NCBI RefSeq assembly: GCF_003148825.1 | Contig: NZ_QGGZ01000001.1 | Location: 744,001 to 808,000 of the forward strand | Length of the DNA: 64,000 nucleotides | Origin: Streptomyces sp. CG 926 | GTDB taxonomy: Bacteria; Actinomycetota; Actinomycetes; Streptomycetales; Streptomycetaceae | Direction of reading: 5' to 3' | Shown here: positions 60,213 through 64,000 of the stretch, piece by piece | How the letters are laid out: every line of letters begins with the position of its first letter | Position numbering within the stretch: position 1 is the first letter of the stretch | Position numbers and translations under genes: made by a program | The notes under the pieces: model-generated | What the model was told of the DNA's origin: nothing | The model's database searches: none | Seen by the model: the letters and a program-made list of their open reading frames with translations, nothing else

Positions 60213-62618
60213 ATGGCCGGGACCGATTTCGGGCATGCCATCGGGCTGCCCCGTGCGCTCTCCGGCCTGCCGCTGTCGCCGCTCGTGGGAGGGTACGGGG
60301 AACTGCTCGCCGCGCAACAGACCATCGGATTACGCCACTTGGGCGAGTTACTGATCCCGTCCGGCGGCCGCTTACGGGTTCTCGACGGCATCTTCGCCGT
60401 CACCGGCCCCGGTCGGCGCAGGCATGTGGGCGCCGAGGTGCTGCGGTCGCTGCGCCGGGACCGGCCGGAGCCGGCCGCCGCCTGGTTGCTGGAGCGGCTG
60501 GCCGCGATCCAGGACGCCGACCCCGCCGCCCTGCGCCGGATCCTGCTGTACCAGCTCACCCACCTGCTCCAGGACCACGCCCAGGGGCAGCTGCCGACCA
60601 CCGCGACCGGTTTCGGGGTGGACCCGGCCGAGGCACCCGCCCTGGTGCGGGCCGCCGCTCGGCGGGCCCGGCTGGACACCGGGCAGCGGGCCGCCGCCGA
60701 GGCCCTGCCCGACGACGTGCCGGCGCACCGGATCCGCTGCGCGGCCCGCCGCGCCCAACTGCTGCCGCCCGCGGGCGAGGACCGGCCGCTGGCGGCCCTC
60801 CTGGCCGAGGTGGCCGCCCGGGCGGCGGCCGCCGACACCGCGCTCACGGTGGCCCGGCGGGCCGAGGAGCAGGGGGATCCCGCTCGGGCCTGCCTCCACT
60901 ACGAGGAGGCCGCGGCGCTGGCGGGCGACTGCCCGCGCGCCGTGCGCGGGCTGGTCCGCACCTACCGGCCCGATCCCGGGGACCCCGGCCCGCCGCGGTC
61001 CACCCTCGTCGCCGGCGGCGTCGAACTGCGCTGGCCGAGCGCGGACTTCGGGGACACGCGCTGGCGCGTGGTGCGACTCACCCGTGGGGAGCCGGCCGGC
61101 GCCCCGCTCGCCGAGGTGCCCGGGCAGCCGGTCGGTGGCGTGCTCCTGGACCACGGAGCCGGGATCGGCGAGGAGATCCGCCACGTGGCGCTGCCGCTGC
61201 GGGCCGACGGCACCGTCGACGGGCCGCCGCTGATCGCCGCCCCGCTGTCGGTGGCCCCGGCGGTGACCGGGGCGGCCGCCACCGACGGCAACGGATGGCT
61301 CGGACTCTCGTGGACCGCGCCGGCGGACGCGTTGCGCTGCGAGGTGACGCTGACCGGGCCGCGGGGACCCGTCCCGGTGCCTGCGGTGGTGCGGGCGGGC
61401 CCGCGCGAGAGCCTGCGCGTGGACACGAAGGTGCCCGGGCGGTACGCGTGGGTGGTGCGGGCCCGGTACGCCCCGAAGGGCCGTGCCGAACGCGGCGTGC
61501 TGTCCGCGGCCGTGACCGTCCCGGTCACCGTGCACGCCTGGCCGGAGCCCGTGCTCGGCCTGACGGCCCTGACCCGGGAGGCGGGCGGGGTGGAATTCCG
61601 CCGGACCGGTGGCGAAGGGGCCGAGGTACGGCTGGTGCGGTGGCCCGGTACCGCCCCCGCCGAGCGGGCCGAACTGACGGCGGCCGAACTGCCGCCGCCG
61701 CTCGACTGGGTCGCCCCCGGATGGACCGGGCCGACCGCGACCGGGCCGGACAGGACCGGCCCCGGCGCGAACGGCCCGGACACGGGCGTCCCCGATTCGA
61801 ACCGCCCCGATACGAGCCGCCCCGACGCGAGCCGCCCGGCCGCGACCGGCCCGGTCTGCGTCGGGCACCCGCCCCCGGGATCGCTCACCACCGTGTCGGC
61901 CGTGTCCGTGCTGGGCGCGCGGGCCCTGGCCGGGCCCTCCGTCCTGGTCGAGGCCCCCCTGCCGGTGACCGGGCTCACGCTGCGGCGGGCCGCGCCCGAA
62001 CTGGTCGAGGTCGGCTTCGACTGGCCCGGTACCGCCGGCACCGTCACCGCCGTCCTGATCCAGGACGGCCGGCGCACCGAGTTCGCCGTGGCCCGCAGCG
62101 TGTTCCTGCGCGAGGGCCTGCGGCTGCCGGTCACCCCGGCCGCGTTGTCCGTCGAAGCGCACACCGCACCGCGCGGCGCCCGCTCCGTGCTCGCCTCCCC
62201 CGGCGGCGACGCGCGGGCCGAACTGCCCGCCGACGTGGCCATCGCCTACGAGCTGGTGCCCGGCGCCCGGCGCGGACTGCGGCGCGGGCCGGCCGTCCTG
62301 CGGGTGACCGTACGGGCGCCGGGCGGCGCACCCGCCCTGGAACTCCCCGGATTCGTCCTCGTGGCCCGGGGGGACGACGGCCGCGATCCACGGCGCCCGA
62401 GCGGGCCGACCGGCGGCACGGCCGTGTGCCGGGTGACCGGGGCCGAACTCGCGACCGCGGCCGCGGGCACCGGGACGGGCACCGGCACGGTGGAACGCCC
62501 GATCGACACCGCGGTCGCGCCCGGCCGCCCGTACGCCCTACGCGGTTTTCTCCTCGGCGGCGCCGCCGCCTCCGTCCGGCTCGAAGAGCCTCCTCTCCCC
62601 TCTCTGGTGATCCGCTGA
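60213..62618 (+). CDS. Fn3-like repeat protein of a double-GTPase system; three TTA codons
   Basis: An 801-aa cytosolic-looking protein. Residues 1-240 are helical, with 'ARRAEEQGDPARACLHYEEAAALAGDCPRAVRGLVRTY' (about 215-252) resembling a TPR hairpin. Then four Ig/Fn3-like beta-sandwiches follow (about 260-350, 355-440, 445-500 and 570-670), with openings such as 'GGVELRWPSADFG' and 'NGWLGLSWTAPADA'. A Thr/Pro/Asp low-complexity linker occupies about 505-550. Codons 40, 46 and 54 are TTA, so translation should depend on bldA. The next gene starts two bases after its stop. I do not know its function; the partners suggest a scaffold or sensor in a GTPase-based conflict system. Confidence 0.8.
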   Translation: MAGTDFGHAIGLPRALSGLPLSPLVGGYGELLAAQQTIGLRHLGELLIPSGGRLRVLDGIFAVTGPGRRRHVGAEVLRSLRRDRPEPAAAWLLERLAAIQDADPAALRRILLYQLTHLLQDHAQGQLPTTATGFGVDPAEAPALVRAAARRARLDTGQRAAAEALPDDVPAHRIRCAARRAQLLPPAGEDRPLAALLAEVAARAAAADTALTVARRAEEQGDPARACLHYEEAAALAGDCPRAVRGLVRTYRPDPGDPGPPRSTLVAGGVELRWPSADFGDTRWRVVRLTRGEPAGAPLAEVPGQPVGGVLLDHGAGIGEEIRHVALPLRADGTVDGPPLIAAPLSVAPAVTGAAATDGNGWLGLSWTAPADALRCEVTLTGPRGPVPVPAVVRAGPRESLRVDTKVPGRYAWVVRARYAPKGRAERGVLSAAVTVPVTVHAWPEPVLGLTALTREAGGVEFRRTGGEGAEVRLVRWPGTAPAERAELTAAELPPPLDWVAPGWTGPTATGPDRTGPGANGPDTGVPDSNRPDTSRPDASRPAATGPVCVGHPPPGSLTTVSAVSVLGARALAGPSVLVEAPLPVTGLTLRRAAPELVEVGFDWPGTAGTVTAVLIQDGRRTEFAVARSVFLREGLRLPVTPAALSVEAHTAPRGARSVLASPGGDARAELPADVAIAYELVPGARRGLRRGPAVLRVTVRAPGGAPALELPGFVLVARGDDGRDPRRPSGPTGGTAVCRVTGAELATAAAGTGTGTGTVERPIDTAVAPGRPYALRGFLLGGAAASVRLEEPPLPSLVIR

Positions 62619-62619
62619 C

Positions 62620-63912
62620 ATGACCTCCGTCGTCTGCCCCTACTGCTTCGACCGGTCCCCGGCGGCCCGGCTGCCCTACCGCTGCCAGATGTCCGCCACC
62701 GGCGTGCGCGGAGCCACGCCCTGCGCCGCCGAACTCGACACCATATGGGCCGACTTCATGGGCCCCAGCGTGCCTCCCGCGCTGAAGATGCGCGGCCCGG
62801 TCTTCCCCGCCGCGCGCGGCCTCGGGCGGCGTCTGACCTCGTACGGGGGCGGCTCGCGCGCGGACTGCCCCGCCTGCGGCGGGTCCACCCCGGTGCGGGT
62901 CTGCCGGCGCTGCCACAGCGACTTCCCGAGCGACTACTGCGACCAGGACACCCGGATCATCGCCCTGCTCGGCCCCAAGGCCTCCGGCAAGAGCACCTAC
63001 GTCTCCGTCCTGCTCAACGAGCTGCGCGGCAGGGTGGGCCGGGCGTACGGGGCCTCGGTGACCGCGATGGGCGGCGAGACCCAGCGCCGCGACCGCGAGC
63101 TGGCCGAGGACCTCTACGACCGGCTGCGGCTGCCGGAGGCCACCCGACCGGCCGCCCTCGGCTTCAACGACCCGCTGCTGTACCGGCTGAGCCTGCCGCT
63201 GCGGCGCCGGCTGCGCGGGGCCGGCAGCCGGCACACCGCGCTGGTGTTCTTCGACGCGGCGGGCGAGGACCTGGCCAGTACCGAGGCCATGGACCGCTAC
63301 ACGCACTACCTGGCCGCCGCCGACGGGATCATCCTGCTCGTGGACCCGCTGCAGATGCGGGCGGTGCGCGACCGGCTGCCGGTGGACGACGGGCCGCCGC
63401 TGCCCGTGATCGAGACGCCGCCGCAGCAGATCGCCGCCGACCTCGCCGCGCAGCTGCGGGCCCACGGCCGGGGTTCCTCGCGCGGCCGGGTCACCACGCC
63501 GGTGGCGGTGGCCGTGACCAAGACGGACTCGCTGACGCCGCTGCTGGAGCCGCATTCGCCGCTGCTGCGCAATGCCGACCACCGCGCCGGCGCGCTCGAC
63601 GAGGAGGACCGGCGGGCGGTGCACGAGGAGCTGCGCTCGCTCCTCGACGGCTGGGACTCGGGGGCGCTGCTGCGGCAGTTGGAGCGGGACTTCGCCCGAC
63701 TGTCGCTGTTCGGGCTGTCGGCGCTCGGCTCGGCGCCGCCCGCGCACGCGCCGGCCGACGCCCCGAAGTCGGGGCCGCGGCCGCTGCGCGTGGAGGATCC
63801 GCTGCTGTGGCTGCTGGGGCTGGGCGGGCTGCTGCCGCGCACCGGTGGCGCCACCGGCACGGGTCGCACCGCCGGCACGGGTGGCCGTACCGGCTCCGAG
63901 GGGAACTCATGA
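62620..63912 (+). CDS. Zinc-ribbon plus TRAFAC/double-GTPase family GTPase
   Basis: This 430-aa protein has an N-terminal two-part zinc ribbon (CPYC near 6-9, 'CQMS...CAAEL', 'CPACGG', 'CRRCHSDFPSDYC', to about 105), then a GTPase-like domain. Walker A is 'IALLGPKASGKSTYVSVLLNEL' (about 113-134), G3 is 'LVFFDAAGEDLASTEAMDRYTHYLAAADGIILLVDP' (about 208-245) and G4 is 'VAVTKTDSLTPLL' near 297. Cys-rich heads and D-A-A-G-E-D fit the DO-GTPase2/TRAFAC type. It is wedged between the Fn3-type gene (two-base gap) and a GAP1-like gene (ATGA overlap), so it is the likely NTP switch of the system. Full length is normal. Confidence 0.88.
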   Translation: MTSVVCPYCFDRSPAARLPYRCQMSATGVRGATPCAAELDTIWADFMGPSVPPALKMRGPVFPAARGLGRRLTSYGGGSRADCPACGGSTPVRVCRRCHSDFPSDYCDQDTRIIALLGPKASGKSTYVSVLLNELRGRVGRAYGASVTAMGGETQRRDRELAEDLYDRLRLPEATRPAALGFNDPLLYRLSLPLRRRLRGAGSRHTALVFFDAAGEDLASTEAMDRYTHYLAAADGIILLVDPLQMRAVRDRLPVDDGPPLPVIETPPQQIAADLAAQLRAHGRGSSRGRVTTPVAVAVTKTDSLTPLLEPHSPLLRNADHRAGALDEEDRRAVHEELRSLLDGWDSGALLRQLERDFARLSLFGLSALGSAPPAHAPADAPKSGPRPLRVEDPLLWLLGLGGLLPRTGGATGTGRTAGTGGRTGSEGNS

Positions 63913-64000
63913 ATCTCGCCCAACTGCACTACACCTCGGCGCCGCCCGGTCCCGACGGCTCCGGTTTCCGGTTCACGGCCGTCAGCCCCGGGGTGCCGGC
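63909..64000 (+). CDS. GTPase-associated protein 1-like gene, cut by the window end
   Basis: Only the first 30 codons are present: MNLAQLHYTSAPPGPDGSGF... This start closely matches the N-terminal domain (GAP1-N type) of large actinobacterial proteins that accompany double-GTPases. It overlaps the GTPase stop by four bases, so it is the third gene of the operon. The rest, and any effector or second GTPase, lies outside the window. Confidence 0.7.
   Translation, partial: MNLAQLHYTSAPPGPDGSGFRFTAVSPGVP

Noticed and set aside
60176..62623. An 815-codon plus-strand frame overlapping the Fn3-like gene
   Set aside because: Arg/Pro/Gly-rich in the wrong frame; the chosen frame has the Fn3-like pattern and ends two bases before the coupled GTPase start.

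Overview
The window is chromosomal DNA of a Streptomyces-type actinomycete. Supporting signs are very high GC with G or C at most third codon positions, frequent GTG/TTG starts, many ATGA-overlapping gene pairs, long spurious antisense reading frames, TTA leucine codons in very few genes, and typical Streptomyces families (SAV2148-like HEPN protein, DUF4097/LuxR two-component set, TreXYZ trehalose pathway, double-GTPase locus). No IS element, prophage, CRISPR array or rRNA was seen.

Layout. 1-15.8 kb: a mosaic of small housekeeping and regulatory genes. These are a cupin/zinc-ribbon protein, an F420/FMN PPOX-type protein, the wreck of a sensor kinase, rsgA with a possible upstream small ORF, a histidine kinase/response regulator/DUF4097 operon, VOC and AraC genes, a methyltransferase, a YihY membrane protein, an AidB-type acyl-CoA dehydrogenase, a GAF-domain regulator and a GNAT acetyltransferase. 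It closes with a very strong hairpin terminator. 16.0-25.6 kb: an assimilatory sulfur regulon in one direction. It starts with a cysteine leader peptide and continues with sulfite reductase, a small zinc-ribbon protein, cysH, cysC, cysD, cysN, a sulfonate/sulfate-type ABC transporter and a CbiX-type chelatase that could supply siroheme iron. Import, activation, reduction and cofactor supply are thus co-located. 25.6-31.4 kb: an LtrA-like membrane protein and a three-gene molybdenum hydroxylase operon with a membrane-anchored tandem ABM-domain protein.

31.8-40.2 kb: a ketopantoate reductase-like gene, DUF1697, a macrolide-type glycosyltransferase with an operator-like palindrome inside its promoter, a FUSC-type membrane protein, a phosphotransferase, a 3'-5' exonuclease and the HEPN protein. 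40.4-55.3 kb: glgX/treX, treY and treZ, which together convert glycogen-type glucan to trehalose. They are interleaved with an MFS transporter, a LysR regulator facing a dihydrolipoamide dehydrogenase, an M14 peptidase-like gene, a 2OG-Fe(II) oxygenase, a MerR-methyltransferase fusion, a GNAT and an FHA protein. 55.3-60.0 kb: an M24 aminopeptidase, tRNA-His with a textbook terminator, an alpha/beta hydrolase and a Tat-exported phospholipase C.

60.2-64.0 kb: the most interesting locus. It is a tightly coupled operon of an 801-aa protein (helical/TPR-like N-terminus, then Fn3-like repeats), a zinc-ribbon plus P-loop GTPase, and the first 30 codons of a GTPase-associated protein that runs off the window. 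This resembles the double-GTPase (DO-GTPase/GAP1) predicted conflict systems of multicellular bacteria. Its first gene carries three TTA codons within codons 40-54, which suggests bldA (developmental) control of the whole system.
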